Assembly (NCBI RefSeq): GCF_024584805.1 | Contig: NZ_CP075715.1 | Coordinates: forward strand, 2,096,001-2,160,000 | Direction: 5' to 3' | Length of the DNA stretch: 64,000 nucleotides | Source: Streptomyces sp. FIT100 | GTDB lineage: Bacteria; Actinomycetota; Actinomycetes; Streptomycetales; Streptomycetaceae | Made by a program: the position numbers and the translations under genes | In this document: piece after piece, positions 24,665-33,281 of the stretch | How positions within the stretch are numbered: the first letter of the stretch is position 1 | How the letters are laid out: every line of letters starts with the position of its first letter | Notes under the pieces: generated by a model | Seen by the model: only the letters and a program-made list of their open reading frames with translations | The model's database searches: none | What the model was told of the DNA's origin: nothing

Positions 24665-25035
24665 CGCCTTCCGCCGCTTCCCGGATCGGACACCGCCCCG
24701 CTTCCCGGCGCAGCCGCGGCAGCGGGGCGGTCACGCGAAAGGGGGGCGGTCTTCCCGTGCTCCAGGCTGCCGCCCGCGAGCGTGGCGCGTTCGGTGAGTC
24801 CGATCAGGCCCTGGCCGGAGCCGGGCACGTCGGTCACCGGACCGGCCGGTGCAGGGTTGCGCACCTCGACGGTGAGCCCGGAGCCGGGGCCGCCGCCCAC
24901 CGTCACGGTGACCTCGGCACCCGGGGCGTGCTTGCGGGCGTTGGTGAGGGCCTCCTGCACGATGCGGTAGACGGTGCGGCCGGTGGCGGCCGGCACGGGA
25001 ATGCGGCGGGCACGCGGGAGTGGGACGGCCCACAC
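24661..25035 (-). pseudogene. C-terminal remnant of a NarL-type sensor histidine kinase
   Basis: About 124 codons. RTVYRIVQEALTNARKHAPG is the N-box of the HATPase_c domain of two-component kinases, and GSGQGLIGLTERATLAGGSL is the late G-box/ATP-lid region. The dimerisation domain, sensor and start are missing, and no response regulator is nearby. The frame ends at a TAG supplied by the CTAG end of element B. The 5' end is cut near the nadE promoter. Very probably non-functional. Confidence 0.65.
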
Positions 25036-25069
25036 CGCTGGCCCCGGGACATTGCGTCAGAGAGACGAT

Positions 25070-25075
25070 TACACT
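25070..25075 (+). promoter_or_regulatory. nadE -10 element (leaderless start)
   Basis: TACACT with its last base 7 positions before the GTG of nadE, so transcription would begin at or next to the start codon. There is no ribosome binding site. No good -35 at 17-18 bp spacing was found. Confidence 0.45.
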
Positions 25076-25081
25076 GGTCCC

Positions 25082-26845
25082 GTGCCTCAACTACGCCTCG
25101 CTCTGAATCAGATCGACTCGACCGTCGGCGACCTCGCCGGCAACGCCGAGTCGGTCGTGCACTGGACCCGGCACGCCGCCGAGCAGGGGGCGCATCTCGT
25201 CGCCTTCCCCGAGATGGTGCTGACCGGCTACCCCGTGGAGGACCTGGCCCTGCGGTCGTCCTTCGTGGAGGCGTCCCGGGCCGCCCTGCGCGCACTCGCC
25301 GCCCGTCTCGCGGACGAGGGCTTCGGCGAGCTCCCCGTGATCGTCGGCTATCTCGACCGCTCGGAGAAGTCCGAGCCCCGGTTCGGCCGGCCCGCGGGCT
25401 CACCGGAGAACGCCGCGGCCGTGCTGCACCGCGGCGAGGTCGTGCTGCGCTTCGCCAAGCACCACCTGCCCAACTACGGCGTCTTCGACGAGTTCCGGTA
25501 CTTCGTCCAGGGCGACACGCTGCCGGTGGTCCGTGTGCACGGTATCGACGTCGCGCTCGCCATCTGCGAGGACCTCTGGCAGGACGGCGGACGTGTACCG
25601 GCCGCCCGCTCCGCCGGGGCCGGGCTGCTGATCTCGGTCAACGCCTCGCCGTACGAGCAGAACAAGGACGACACGCGTCTGGAGCTGGTCCGCAAGCGCG
25701 CCCAGGAGGCGGGCTGCACCACCGCGTACCTGGCGATGATCGGCGGCCAGGACGAGCTGGTCTTCGACGGCGACTCGATCGTCGTCGACAAGGACGGCGA
25801 GGTGATCGCGCGCGCCCCGCAGTTCGCCGAGGGCAGCGTCATCCTCGACCTGGAGCTGCCGGCAGCCGGCGGCGGGGCCGCTGACGGGGAACGCGTGGAC
25901 GACGGTCTGGTCGTGGACCGGGTCGTCCTCTCCGACGAGCCGCTCCCGGCGTACGAGGCGGAGCTGACGGGCGGCTACGCCGACCGTCTCGACGACGACG
26001 AGGAGGTGTACTCCGCGCTGGTCGTGGGCCTGCGGGCGTACGCCGCCAAGAACGGCTTCCGGTCCGTCCTGATCGGCCTGTCCGGCGGCATCGACTCCGC
26101 GCTCGTCGCCGCGATCGCGTGCGACGCGCTCGGCGCGCAGAACGTGTACGGCATCTCCATGCCGTCCAAGTACTCCTCCGACCACTCCAAGGGGGACGCG
26201 GCCGAGCTGGCCCGTCGTACGGGGCTCAACTTCCGGACCGTGCCGATCGAGCCGATGTTCGACGCGTACATGGGTTCACTGGGGCTGACCGGTCTCGCCG
26301 AGGAGAACCTCCAGTCGCGGCTGCGCGGCACGATGCTGATGGCCGTCTCCAACCAGGAGGGCCACATCGTGCTCGCGCCGGGCAACAAGTCCGAGCTGGC
26401 GGTGGGGTACTCGACGCTGTACGGCGACTCGGTCGGCGCCTACGGCCCGATCAAGGACGTCTACAAGACCTCGGTCTTCCGGCTGGCGAAGTGGCGCAAC
26501 CGGGCCGCCGAGGAGCGCGGCCAGACCCCGCCGATCCCGGAGAACTCCATCGTCAAGCCGCCGTCCGCGGAGCTCCGCCCGGACCAGGTCGACACCGACT
26601 CGCTGCCGGACTACGACGTCCTCGACCGGATCCTGGAGCTGTACGTCGACCGCGACCAGGGCAAGGAGGCCATCGTGGCGGCGGGTTACGACGAGGAACT
26701 GGTCGCGAAGGTCCTGCGCCTGGTCGACACCGCCGAGTACAAGCGCCGCCAGTACCCGCCGGGCACCAAGATCTCGGCGAAGGGCTTCGGCAAGGACCGC
26801 CGGCTGCCGATCACGAACCGCTGGCGGGAGACGACGTCGCACTGA
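25082..26845 (+). CDS. nadE: Glutamine-dependent NAD+ synthetase NadE
   Basis: 587 residues. It makes NAD+ from nicotinate adenine dinucleotide, ATP and glutamine. The N-terminal nitrilase-type glutaminase has the Glu in FPEMVLTGYP, Lys in KHHLPNYGVFDE and nucleophile Cys in ALAICEDLW. The C-terminal synthetase has the SGGIDSALVAAI P-loop, LAPGNKSELAVGYSTLYGD and KPPSAELRPDQ. Length and order fit actinobacterial NadE. The GTG at 25082 is chosen by homology of QLRLALNQIDSTVGDLAGN; the transcript is probably leaderless. The last 35 bp overlap the 3' end of the convergent efflux gene. Confidence 0.97.
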   Translation: MPQLRLALNQIDSTVGDLAGNAESVVHWTRHAAEQGAHLVAFPEMVLTGYPVEDLALRSSFVEASRAALRALAARLADEGFGELPVIVGYLDRSEKSEPRFGRPAGSPENAAAVLHRGEVVLRFAKHHLPNYGVFDEFRYFVQGDTLPVVRVHGIDVALAICEDLWQDGGRVPAARSAGAGLLISVNASPYEQNKDDTRLELVRKRAQEAGCTTAYLAMIGGQDELVFDGDSIVVDKDGEVIARAPQFAEGSVILDLELPAAGGGAADGERVDDGLVVDRVVLSDEPLPAYEAELTGGYADRLDDDEEVYSALVVGLRAYAAKNGFRSVLIGLSGGIDSALVAAIACDALGAQNVYGISMPSKYSSDHSKGDAAELARRTGLNFRTVPIEPMFDAYMGSLGLTGLAEENLQSRLRGTMLMAVSNQEGHIVLAPGNKSELAVGYSTLYGDSVGAYGPIKDVYKTSVFRLAKWRNRAAEERGQTPPIPENSIVKPPSAELRPDQVDTDSLPDYDVLDRILELYVDRDQGKEAIVAAGYDEELVAKVLRLVDTAEYKRRQYPPGTKISAKGFGKDRRLPITNRWRETTSH

Positions 26846-28082
26846 CCGGGGGACGGCCGGCCTGCCCGTCCGCCGGCGCCGCCGCCGCCGCCGCGAGGGG
26901 GCTTCCCGCGACCACGCGGGAGGTCCCCTCCGCCGTCTTGCCGCCCCGGTCCAGCAGTCCTGCCGCGGCCGCGATGGCGAGGCCGACGACGGCGAGGGCC
27001 GCGCCGACGACCGCCGGGGAGGTCCAGCCCCAGCCCGCGGCGATCGCCGCGCCGCCGAGCCAGGCCCCGCCGGCGTTGGCGAGGTTGAAGGCGGAGTGGT
27101 TGGAGGCGGAGGCGAGGGTCGGGGCGTCCTGCGCCTTGCGCATGACCAGCATCTGGAGCGGGGTGGTGGTCATGAAGCCGACCGCGCCGAGGACGACAAC
27201 GGTCGTCAGGGCGAGCCAGGGGATGTGCACGGTGAAGCGGAAGGCGACCAGCACGAGGGCGAGGGCGGCGAGCGAGCCGTAGAGGGTGGGCCGCAGGGCC
27301 CGGTCGGTGAGCGGGCCGGCGACGAGTGCGCCGAGGGTCATGCCGATGCCGAAGAGGGCCAGGACGAGCGTCACGGCCGACTCGCCGAGGCCGATCGCCT
27401 CGGTCGTCATCGACGCCAGGTACGCGTAGACGGCGAAGACGCCCGCGAAGCCGAAGACGGCGGTGAGCAGCCCGAGCAGGACCTGCCGGTTGCCGAGGGC
27501 ACGCAGCTCGCGCCCGAGGCCCTGGTGGGCGTCGACGGGAACGTGCGGGACGAGGCGGGCCAGCGCCGCCATCGCGACGAGTCCGATCACGGTGACGACG
27601 AGGAACGTGGCGCGCCAGCCGAGGTGCTGGCCGAGCAGGGTCGCGGCGGGTACGCCGACGACGTTCGCGACGGTCAGCCCCAGGAACATCGTGGCCACCG
27701 CCCGCGCCTGCCGCCCCTCCGCGACGAGCCGCGCGGCGACGACGGCGCCGACGCCGAAGAACGCGCCGTGCGGCAGCCCTGCGAGGACCCGCCCCGCGAG
27801 GAGCGTGCCGAAGTCGGGGGCGAGCGCGGAGGCGAGGTTGCCGACGGTGAACAGCGCCATAAGGAGGAGCAGCATCCGCTTGCGCGGCACACGCGAGCCG
27901 AAGGCCGTGAGCAGCGGGGCGCCGATGACGACGCCGATCGCGTACGCGGAGACGAGGTGGCCGGCGGTGGGGACGGAGGTCCCGAGGTCATCGGCGACGT
28001 TGGGCAGCAGGCCCATCATCACGAATTCGGTGGTGCCGATGCCGAAGGCGGAGACGGCGAGCGCGAACAGCGCCAGGGGCAT
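26811..28082 (-). CDS. MFS drug-efflux transporter (Cml/AraJ type)
   Basis: 423 residues, 12 predicted membrane helices. FGIGTTEFVMMGLLPNVADD at the N-terminus and GRVLAGLPHGAFFGVGAVVA are typical of the arabinose-efflux/chloramphenicol-exporter branch of the major facilitator superfamily. The Ala/Pro-rich C-terminal tail is cytoplasmic. AAAGG lies 7 bases before the ATG but within the 3' arm of a hairpin, with a six-codon leader ORF in the 5' arm, suggesting drug-inducible translation. Substrate (for example phenicols) is inferred from family only. Confidence 0.88.
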   Translation of the reverse strand: MPLALFALAVSAFGIGTTEFVMMGLLPNVADDLGTSVPTAGHLVSAYAIGVVIGAPLLTAFGSRVPRKRMLLLLMALFTVGNLASALAPDFGTLLAGRVLAGLPHGAFFGVGAVVAARLVAEGRQARAVATMFLGLTVANVVGVPAATLLGQHLGWRATFLVVTVIGLVAMAALARLVPHVPVDAHQGLGRELRALGNRQVLLGLLTAVFGFAGVFAVYAYLASMTTEAIGLGESAVTLVLALFGIGMTLGALVAGPLTDRALRPTLYGSLAALALVLVAFRFTVHIPWLALTTVVVLGAVGFMTTTPLQMLVMRKAQDAPTLASASNHSAFNLANAGGAWLGGAAIAAGWGWTSPAVVGAALAVVGLAIAAAAGLLDRGGKTAEGTSRVVAGSPLAAAAAAPADGQAGRPPVSATSSPASGS

Positions 28083-28084
28083 GG

Positions 28085-28124
28085 GAGAGCCTTTCGTTAG
28101 TTCTCCTACGGAACAAAGGCTCTC
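28085..28124 (-). promoter_or_regulatory. Hairpin sequestering the efflux-gene ribosome binding site
   Basis: In the mRNA, GAGAGCCTTTGTT (5' arm) can pair with AACGAAAGGCTCTC (3' arm, one bulge); the 3' arm contains the AAAGG Shine-Dalgarno of the MFS gene starting at 28082. The 5' arm lies within a short ORF (28106-28126). This is the layout of translational attenuators of antibiotic-resistance genes. Inference from sequence only. Confidence 0.55.
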
Positions 28125-28126
28125 AC
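28106..28126 (-). CDS. Putative six-codon attenuator leader peptide (MRAFVP)
   Basis: GTG AGA GCC TTT GTT CCG TAG on the minus strand, starting 44 bp before the MFS start codon. GGGAA lies about 9 bases upstream. A ribosome stalled on these codons would cover the 5' arm of the hairpin and free the downstream AAAGG. Its position within the hairpin is the main argument, since an ORF this short can arise by chance. Confidence 0.4.
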   Translation of the reverse strand: MRAFVP

Positions 28127-28172
28127 GTGGAATGTTCCCGGCGATGAACGGATGATTGCGGCGAGATTTTCC

Positions 28173-28320
28173 CGGCGGTCACCACGTGGCCGCCCCGGCG
28201 GTCACAGCAAGGCCGCCCGGAGGTCACAGCGAGGCCGTCCCGGCCGTCACAGCAACGTCGTCCCGGCGGTCACAGCGAGGCCGTCCCCGCCGTCACAGCA
28301 ACGTCGTCCCGGCGGTCACA
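28173..28320. repeat. Tandem repeat array, about 23-bp period, seven units
   Basis: GTCACA recurs at 28201, 28223, 28246, 28269, 28292 and 28315 (spacing 22-23), with a degenerate GTCACC at 28178. Units read roughly GGCGGTCACAGCRAGGYCGTCC. The unit at 28315 contains the TGA stop of the minus-strand endonuclease-family gene, so each unit carries a TGTGAC on that strand. No spacers are present, so this is not CRISPR. Confidence 0.85.
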
Positions 28321-29338
28321 AGGCGACGCGGGCCGCGATCGGGAGGTGGTCGCTCGACGTGCGGGGCAGCGTCCAGGAGGAGAGCGGTTCGACGCCCTTC
28401 ACCATGATCTGGTCGATGCGCGCCATCGGGAACGACGCCGGCCAGCTGAAGCCGAAGCCGTTGCCCGCCGCGCCCTGCGTGGAGCGCATCTGGGAGGTGA
28501 CCGCGTTCAGGGAGCGGTCGTTCATCGTGCCGTTGAGGTCGCCGAGCAGGACCACCCGCTCCTCGCCCTCGTGCGCGATCGCCTCGCCCAGCGCGTCCGC
28601 GCTCCTGTCGCGCTGACTGGCGGTGAAGCCCGCGTTCAGCTTCACCCGCACCGAGGGCAGATGGGCCACGTACACCGCGACGTCGCCGCCCGGCGCCGCC
28701 ACCGTCGCACGCATCGCCCGCTTCCAGCCCAGCCGGATGTCGACGTCCCGGGCGTCGCTCATCGGGTACTTGCTCCAGAGCCCGACCGTGCCCTGCACCG
28801 AGTGGTACGGGTACGCCGACGCCAGCGCCTTCTCGTACGTCGGGACCGCGTCGCCCTTCATCTCCTCCAGCGCGACGACGTCCGCGCCGGACTCCGCCAC
28901 CTGGCGCGCGGTGCCCTCGGGGTCCGCGTTGTCGGCGTTGACGTTGTGCGTGGCGACCGTCAGGTCACCCCCGCCGCCCGTCTTGTCGGTGAACAGCCCG
29001 CCGAACAGGTTCACCCACACCACGGCCGGCACCAGCAGCGCGATCAGCGCCGTCGCGGACCTGCGCAGCAGCGCGCACACCAGCAGCATCAGGACGAGAA
29101 CGCCCAGCCAGGGCAGGAAGGTCTCGGTCAGGCTGCCGAGGTTGCCGATCCGGTTCGGGATGTGGGCGTGGAGGATCATCAGCAGCCCGAGGGCCACGGC
29201 GCAGACCGCGACCAGGATGCCGCGCCGCCAGATCCCCGGATCGCCGCGCCAGCGGTCCAGCACGGCCCGGACCCGGGATCCGGGGCGGGGGTCCTCCGCG
29301 CCGTCGTTCCCCGTCTCCGCCATGTATGCCTGCCGCAT
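28316..29338 (-). CDS. Membrane endonuclease/exonuclease/phosphatase-family protein
   Basis: 340 residues from the ATG at 29338, with GAGG 8 bases upstream. A charged N-terminus and three membrane helices (about residues 35-130) precede an EEP domain on the outer or periplasmic side: VATHNVNADN, VVALEEMKGD (catalytic Glu), VYVAHLPSVR, LLGDLNGTMND (Asp-Asn) and SSDHLPI (Asp-His). These residues fit a metal-dependent phosphodiesterase/phosphatase; the substrate may be a lipid, nucleotide or nucleic acid and is unknown. The stop codon sits in the end unit of the tandem array. Confidence 0.87.
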   Translation of the reverse strand: MRQAYMAETGNDGAEDPRPGSRVRAVLDRWRGDPGIWRRGILVAVCAVALGLLMILHAHIPNRIGNLGSLTETFLPWLGVLVLMLLVCALLRRSATALIALLVPAVVWVNLFGGLFTDKTGGGGDLTVATHNVNADNADPEGTARQVAESGADVVALEEMKGDAVPTYEKALASAYPYHSVQGTVGLWSKYPMSDARDVDIRLGWKRAMRATVAAPGGDVAVYVAHLPSVRVKLNAGFTASQRDRSADALGEAIAHEGEERVVLLGDLNGTMNDRSLNAVTSQMRSTQGAAGNGFGFSWPASFPMARIDQIMVKGVEPLSSWTLPRTSSDHLPIAARVAL

Positions 29339-29584
29339 GCCGTCGTCCTCACTGCCTTGCTGCGTTGCTGCCTTGCTCACTGCCGTGTGCAAGCCGGTAC
29401 CGCCCGTCCGCCTGACCCTAGGGGATGGGACCGGGCTTGCTGTCATACGGTCACGATGACGTCCGGAACGCGTGACGGGTTCCGATCATGGGCGACAGGA
29501 CACCGGCTGTGACAGAACGCGCATATTGCACGCGGGTACCAGAGGTCGGGAAGGCCGGTCAGGGGCGCCGCTCAGGAACGCCGC

Positions 29585-30256
29585 TCAGGGGCGCCGCTCG
29601 GATGCGGCCGGCGGGCGCAGCCCGTCCAGCGCGGTCGAGACGATGCGTTCCGCCAGACCGTCCGGCAGGGGCGCGTGCGGCCGCATCACGGCCCGTACCA
29701 GCATGGGACCGACGACGAGGTCGTTGACCAGGTCGATGTCGACGTCGTCGCGGATCTCCCCGCCCGCGATCCCGCGCCGCAGGATCGCGAGGACGGTCGC
29801 GCGCCGGGGGTCGATCACGGTCGCGACATACGCCGCCCACAGCTTGGGGTGGCTCTTCATCTGCGCGAGGACGTTGTGCAGCAGGGCCGAGGAGCGCTGC
29901 GCGAGGCCGCGTACGCGCACGGACTCCAGCATGACGACGAGGTCGTCGCGGGCGGAGGTGCCGGGCAGCTCGGGTTCGGGCGGCTCGATGTCCCGGAGGA
30001 TCTCGACGAACAGCTCCTCCTTGTCGCTCCAGCGGCGGTAGATGGTGGCCTTGCCGACCCCCGCCGTGCGGGCGATGCGCTCGATGGAGATGTCACCGAG
30101 CGGCACACCGTCCTCCAGCAGCCGCACCACGGCGCCGCGGATGGCCCGCTCGGCCGCCTCGCTGCGGGGGCGGCCCCGCCTCGGCTCCCCGATGCCGGAC
30201 GCGGCCTTCGTCCTCCCGTCCACGTGTCCGCTCCGCCGCTCCCCGTACCCGCTCAC
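29585..30256 (-). CDS. TetR-family regulator coupled to a DHA2 exporter
   Basis: 223 residues. [20 protein letters not shown] precedes the helix-turn-helix [20 protein letters not shown] with the usual WSDKEELF continuation; the C-terminal ligand-binding domain is TetR_C-like. The GTG start overlaps the exporter stop (GTGA), so the regulator is the second gene of the operon. The palindromes upstream of the exporter (31899-31929) are the probable autoregulatory operator. The upstream continuation of this open frame is a shadow of the exporter gene. The gap to 29338 holds no clear gene. Confidence 0.9.
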   Translation of the reverse strand: MSGYGERRSGHVDGRTKAASGIGEPRRGRPRSEAAERAIRGAVVRLLEDGVPLGDISIERIARTAGVGKATIYRRWSDKEELFVEILRDIEPPEPELPGTSARDDLVVMLESVRVRGLAQRSSALLHNVLAQMKSHPKLWAAYVATVIDPRRATVLAILRRGIAGGEIRDDVDIDLVNDLVVGPMLVRAVMRPHAPLPDGLAERIVSTALDGLRPPAASERRP

Positions 30257-31884
30257 CCGCGCACGGCCCCCGCGGTCTGGCGCTCCTCCGGTGCGCCGGG
30301 CGCGTCCGGCGCACCGGACGGCCGTGCCTTCCCCGGCAGGTACAGCGCCACGACCACCGCGCCCACCATGGTCACGGTCGCCGCGCAGAGCGCCGCGAGA
30401 TGCATGGCGACGAGGAACGCCTCGTACGCCGGTGCGATCAGGACCTGCCCCGACGGCCCGAGCCTGCCCGCGACGGCCAGCGTCGCCTCCAGCGACTCGC
30501 CCGCCGCGTGCCTGGCCCCCTCGGGTACGCCCGCCGTCCGCTCCAGGGTGCTCTCGATGCCGCCGCGGTACGCCGCGGAGAGCACCGAGCCGAGCACCGC
30601 CACGCCCAGCGCACCGCCGATCTGCCGGAAGGTGTTGTTGATGGCGGAGGCCACACCGGCCTTCTCCCGCGGCAGCGCCTGCATCACCGTGACCGTGACC
30701 GGGGACATCACGTGCCCCATTCCGGCGCCCTGGACGAAGAAGGCGAGCTCCAGCGCCCACAGCGGTGTCGAGGTGTCGAAGAAGGCGAAGGAGGCGAGCC
30801 CGGTCGCGATCATCATCATTCCGGCCGTGCAGGTCGCCTTGGCGCCGAAGCGGGCGACGATCAGCCGGGCGCGCGGCGCGAACAGCGACTGGGCCACCGC
30901 GAGCGGCAGGACGAGCAGCCCGGCCTCCAGCGGGCTGTGCCCGAGCACGGTCTGCAGATAGAAGACGGAGAAGAAGGCCACGCCCATCATCGCGAGGAAG
31001 GCGAGCGCGGTCGCGGTGATCGCGGCGGAGAACGCGGGGTTCCTGAAGTACGAGAAGTCGAGGGCGGGATGGTCGATGTGCGTCTCGTAGAGCACGAACG
31101 CGACCAGCACCGCGAGGCCGCCCAGCAGCGGCACCAGGACTCCGCGGTCGGTGAGCGACGCGAGTTCGCCGCCGTGGATGATCCCGTACACCAGCAGGGC
31201 GAGTCCGACGATGGACAGCAGCACGCCGACCGGGTCGATGCGCCCCGGTCCCGGGTCGCGGGAGTCGGGGATCAGCAGCACCATCGCGGCGAATCCGACG
31301 ATCACCACGGGCACGTTGACCAGGAAGATCGAGCCCCACCAGAAGTGCTCCAGGAGCAGCCCGCCGGTGAGCGGGCCGAGCGCGATGGCGATGCCCACGC
31401 CGCCCGCCCAGATGCCGATGGCCTTGGGCTGCTCGTCCCGCTCGAAGACGTTCATCAGGACGGCGAGGGTGGCCGGCATGACGAACGCCGCCCCCACGCC
31501 CATCACGGCCCGGTACGCGATCAGCTCGGCGGCCGACCCGGAGAAGGCGGCGAGCGCGGAGCCGATGCCGAACACGGCCATGCCGCAGAGCAGCGCCTTC
31601 TTGCGGCCCGTGCGGTCGCCGATCAGCCCCGCCGTGAAGAGCAGCGCGGCGAAGACCAGCGTGTAGGAGTTGATGGCCCATTCCAGCTCGCCCTGGGTGG
31701 CGCCGATGCCGACGGGCGCGGGGGTGGCGATGGTCTTGACCGCGACGTTCAGGACGGAGTGGTCGAGCACCATGATGAGCACGGTGAACATCAGGACGGC
31801 GAGGATGGCCCAGCGGCGCCGGTGAACGGCTTCCGGGACCCGGGGAGGCGGTGGGGCGGCGGGGCCGCCGGGCGGTATGGCCAT
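30253..31884 (-). CDS. MFS multidrug exporter, DHA2 (EmrB/QacA) family
   Basis: 543 residues with about 14 membrane helices. Start at the ATG at 31884 ([11 protein letters not shown]); the open frame to 32082 crosses the operator palindromes and is rejected. Motif A is [14 protein letters not shown], motif C-like [15 protein letters not shown], and [11 protein letters not shown] in helix 1 is typical of the DHA2 subgroup. It should export drugs or metabolites by proton antiport. Cotranscribed with the TetR gene. Confidence 0.92.
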   Translation of the reverse strand: MAIPPGGPAAPPPPRVPEAVHRRRWAILAVLMFTVLIMVLDHSVLNVAVKTIATPAPVGIGATQGELEWAINSYTLVFAALLFTAGLIGDRTGRKKALLCGMAVFGIGSALAAFSGSAAELIAYRAVMGVGAAFVMPATLAVLMNVFERDEQPKAIGIWAGGVGIAIALGPLTGGLLLEHFWWGSIFLVNVPVVIVGFAAMVLLIPDSRDPGPGRIDPVGVLLSIVGLALLVYGIIHGGELASLTDRGVLVPLLGGLAVLVAFVLYETHIDHPALDFSYFRNPAFSAAITATALAFLAMMGVAFFSVFYLQTVLGHSPLEAGLLVLPLAVAQSLFAPRARLIVARFGAKATCTAGMMMIATGLASFAFFDTSTPLWALELAFFVQGAGMGHVMSPVTVTVMQALPREKAGVASAINNTFRQIGGALGVAVLGSVLSAAYRGGIESTLERTAGVPEGARHAAGESLEATLAVAGRLGPSGQVLIAPAYEAFLVAMHLAALCAATVTMVGAVVVALYLPGKARPSGAPDAPGAPEERQTAGAVRG

Positions 31885-31898
31885 GGTCCGAGCCCTTC

Positions 31899-31929
31899 CC
31901 GTATTGCGATACGGGCCCGTCTCGTATCG
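31899..31929. promoter_or_regulatory. Candidate TetR operator (two overlapping palindromes)
   Basis: CCGTAT-TGCG-ATACGG (31899-31914) overlaps CGATAC-n11-GTATCG (31907-31929), centred on ACGGGCCCGT. It sits 15 bp upstream of the exporter ATG, as expected for a TetR-type repressor site blocking its own operon. Confidence 0.55.
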
Positions 31930-32192
31930 GAAAACACCACCCGGACGGCGCAGCGGCCCACGGCGTGGGCCGCTGCCCCTGCCGGCTCTACCCCTGCCCG
32001 CCGCTCGCCCGCCTCGGCCGTCTCGGCCCGTCTCGGCCCGCTTCCTCGCGGGCGACGGGCAGGGAGCGATGTTGCGCCACATTGCCGGTGTGTGAACGCC
32101 GCCACTTCACGCGGCGGGGCGCGGGATGCCACCATGGATCCGGTCCGGGGACGCCGTAAGGGCGCCTCGAGATGACGAAGGAGCCGTTCACC
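31930..32192. other. panB upstream region
   Basis: GC-rich sequence with short inverted repeats and no convincing coding frame. GAAGGAG at 32177-32183 is the ribosome binding site of panB. No recognised operator was seen in this part. Confidence 0.4.
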
Positions 32193-33071
32193 ATGACGCT
32201 TCAGGCTGCCCCCGAGCAGGCCGCCGACAGCAGCGCGGGCACCGACCCCAAGGCGCTGTACGGCGGCAAGAGCACCCGTCGCATCACCGTCCACGACATC
32301 GCCGCCGCCAAGGAGCGCGGCGAGAAGTGGCCCATGCTCACCGCGTACGACGCGATGACCGCGTCCGTGTTCGACGAGGCCGGCATCCCGGTGATGCTCG
32401 TCGGCGACTCGATGGGCAACACCCACCTCGGTTACGACACCACCGTGCCCGTCACGATGGACGAGATGACCCTCCTCTCCGCCGCCGTCGTACGGGGCAC
32501 AAAGCGGGCCCTCGTCGTCGGCGACCTCCCCTTCGGCTCGTACCAGGAGGGCCCGGTCCAGGCGCTGCGCAACGCCACCCGGCTGGTCAAGGAGGCCGGG
32601 GTCGGCGCCGTGAAGCTGGAGGGCGGGGAGCGTTCGCTGCCCCAGACCGAGATGCTGGTGCAGGCCGGTATCCCGGTCATGTCGCATCTGGGCCTGACCC
32701 CGCAGTCGGTGAACACGATGGGCTACCGGGTGCAGGGCCGCGGCGACGAGGCGGCGCACCAGCTGCTGCGCGACGCGAAGGCGGCGCAGAACGCGGGCGC
32801 GTTCGCCCTCGTGCTGGAGCTCGTGCCGGCCGAGCTGGCCGCCGAGGTCACCCGCTCGCTGCACATCCCGACCATCGGCATCGGCGCCGGGCCCGACACG
32901 GACGCGCAGGTCCTCGTCTGGACCGACATGGCCGGTCTGACGGGCGGGAAGGTGCCGCGCTTCACCAAGCAGTACGCGAATCTGCGCCGGTCGCTCGGCG
33001 ACGCGGCGAGGGCCTTCGCGGACGATGTCGTCGGCGGGGCGTTCCCGGCCGAGGAGCACACCTTCCACTAG
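32193..33071 (+). CDS. panB: 3-methyl-2-oxobutanoate hydroxymethyltransferase PanB
   Basis: 292 residues. First committed step of pantothenate synthesis: transfers a hydroxymethyl group from 5,10-methylene-tetrahydrofolate to ketoisovalerate, giving ketopantoate. Visible signatures are the metal-binding VGDSMGN, DLPFGSYQ, VKLEGG, the catalytic Glu in LELVP, and IGIGAGPDTDAQVLVWTDM. Start at ATG 32193, nine bases after GAAGGAG; the ATG at 32172 precedes the ribosome binding site and is rejected. No other pan gene is adjacent. Confidence 0.96.
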   Translation: MTLQAAPEQAADSSAGTDPKALYGGKSTRRITVHDIAAAKERGEKWPMLTAYDAMTASVFDEAGIPVMLVGDSMGNTHLGYDTTVPVTMDEMTLLSAAVVRGTKRALVVGDLPFGSYQEGPVQALRNATRLVKEAGVGAVKLEGGERSLPQTEMLVQAGIPVMSHLGLTPQSVNTMGYRVQGRGDEAAHQLLRDAKAAQNAGAFALVLELVPAELAAEVTRSLHIPTIGIGAGPDTDAQVLVWTDMAGLTGGKVPRFTKQYANLRRSLGDAARAFADDVVGGAFPAEEHTFH

Positions 33072-33281
33072 CCGTTCCCGTTCCACGAGCCGGTCCCGGG
33101 GCCTCCGGCCGGTCCCGCCACAAGCCACTTCCGGCACCAACGACAGCCCGCCGATCCTCCCCCGTCGGCGGGCTGTCGGCATCGCGGCCGACCTGCGCGT
33201 AACCCTGTATCGGTGCGGTTGTCCACAGGCTGTCGGCGGCTTGTCGGCGGTTTGTCGGTGGTGCCTGGGACCGTGTACGGC

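Noticed and set aside
28173..28320. Possible CRISPR array
   Set aside because: Units are contiguous with no unique spacers, and there are no cas genes. The arrays at 39419 and 57172 are rejected for the same reason.
29585..31681. 698-codon frame that appears to fuse an exporter-strand protein to TetR
   Set aside because: The first two thirds are an out-of-frame reading of the DHA2 exporter; the TetR gene has its own GTG overlapping the exporter stop.
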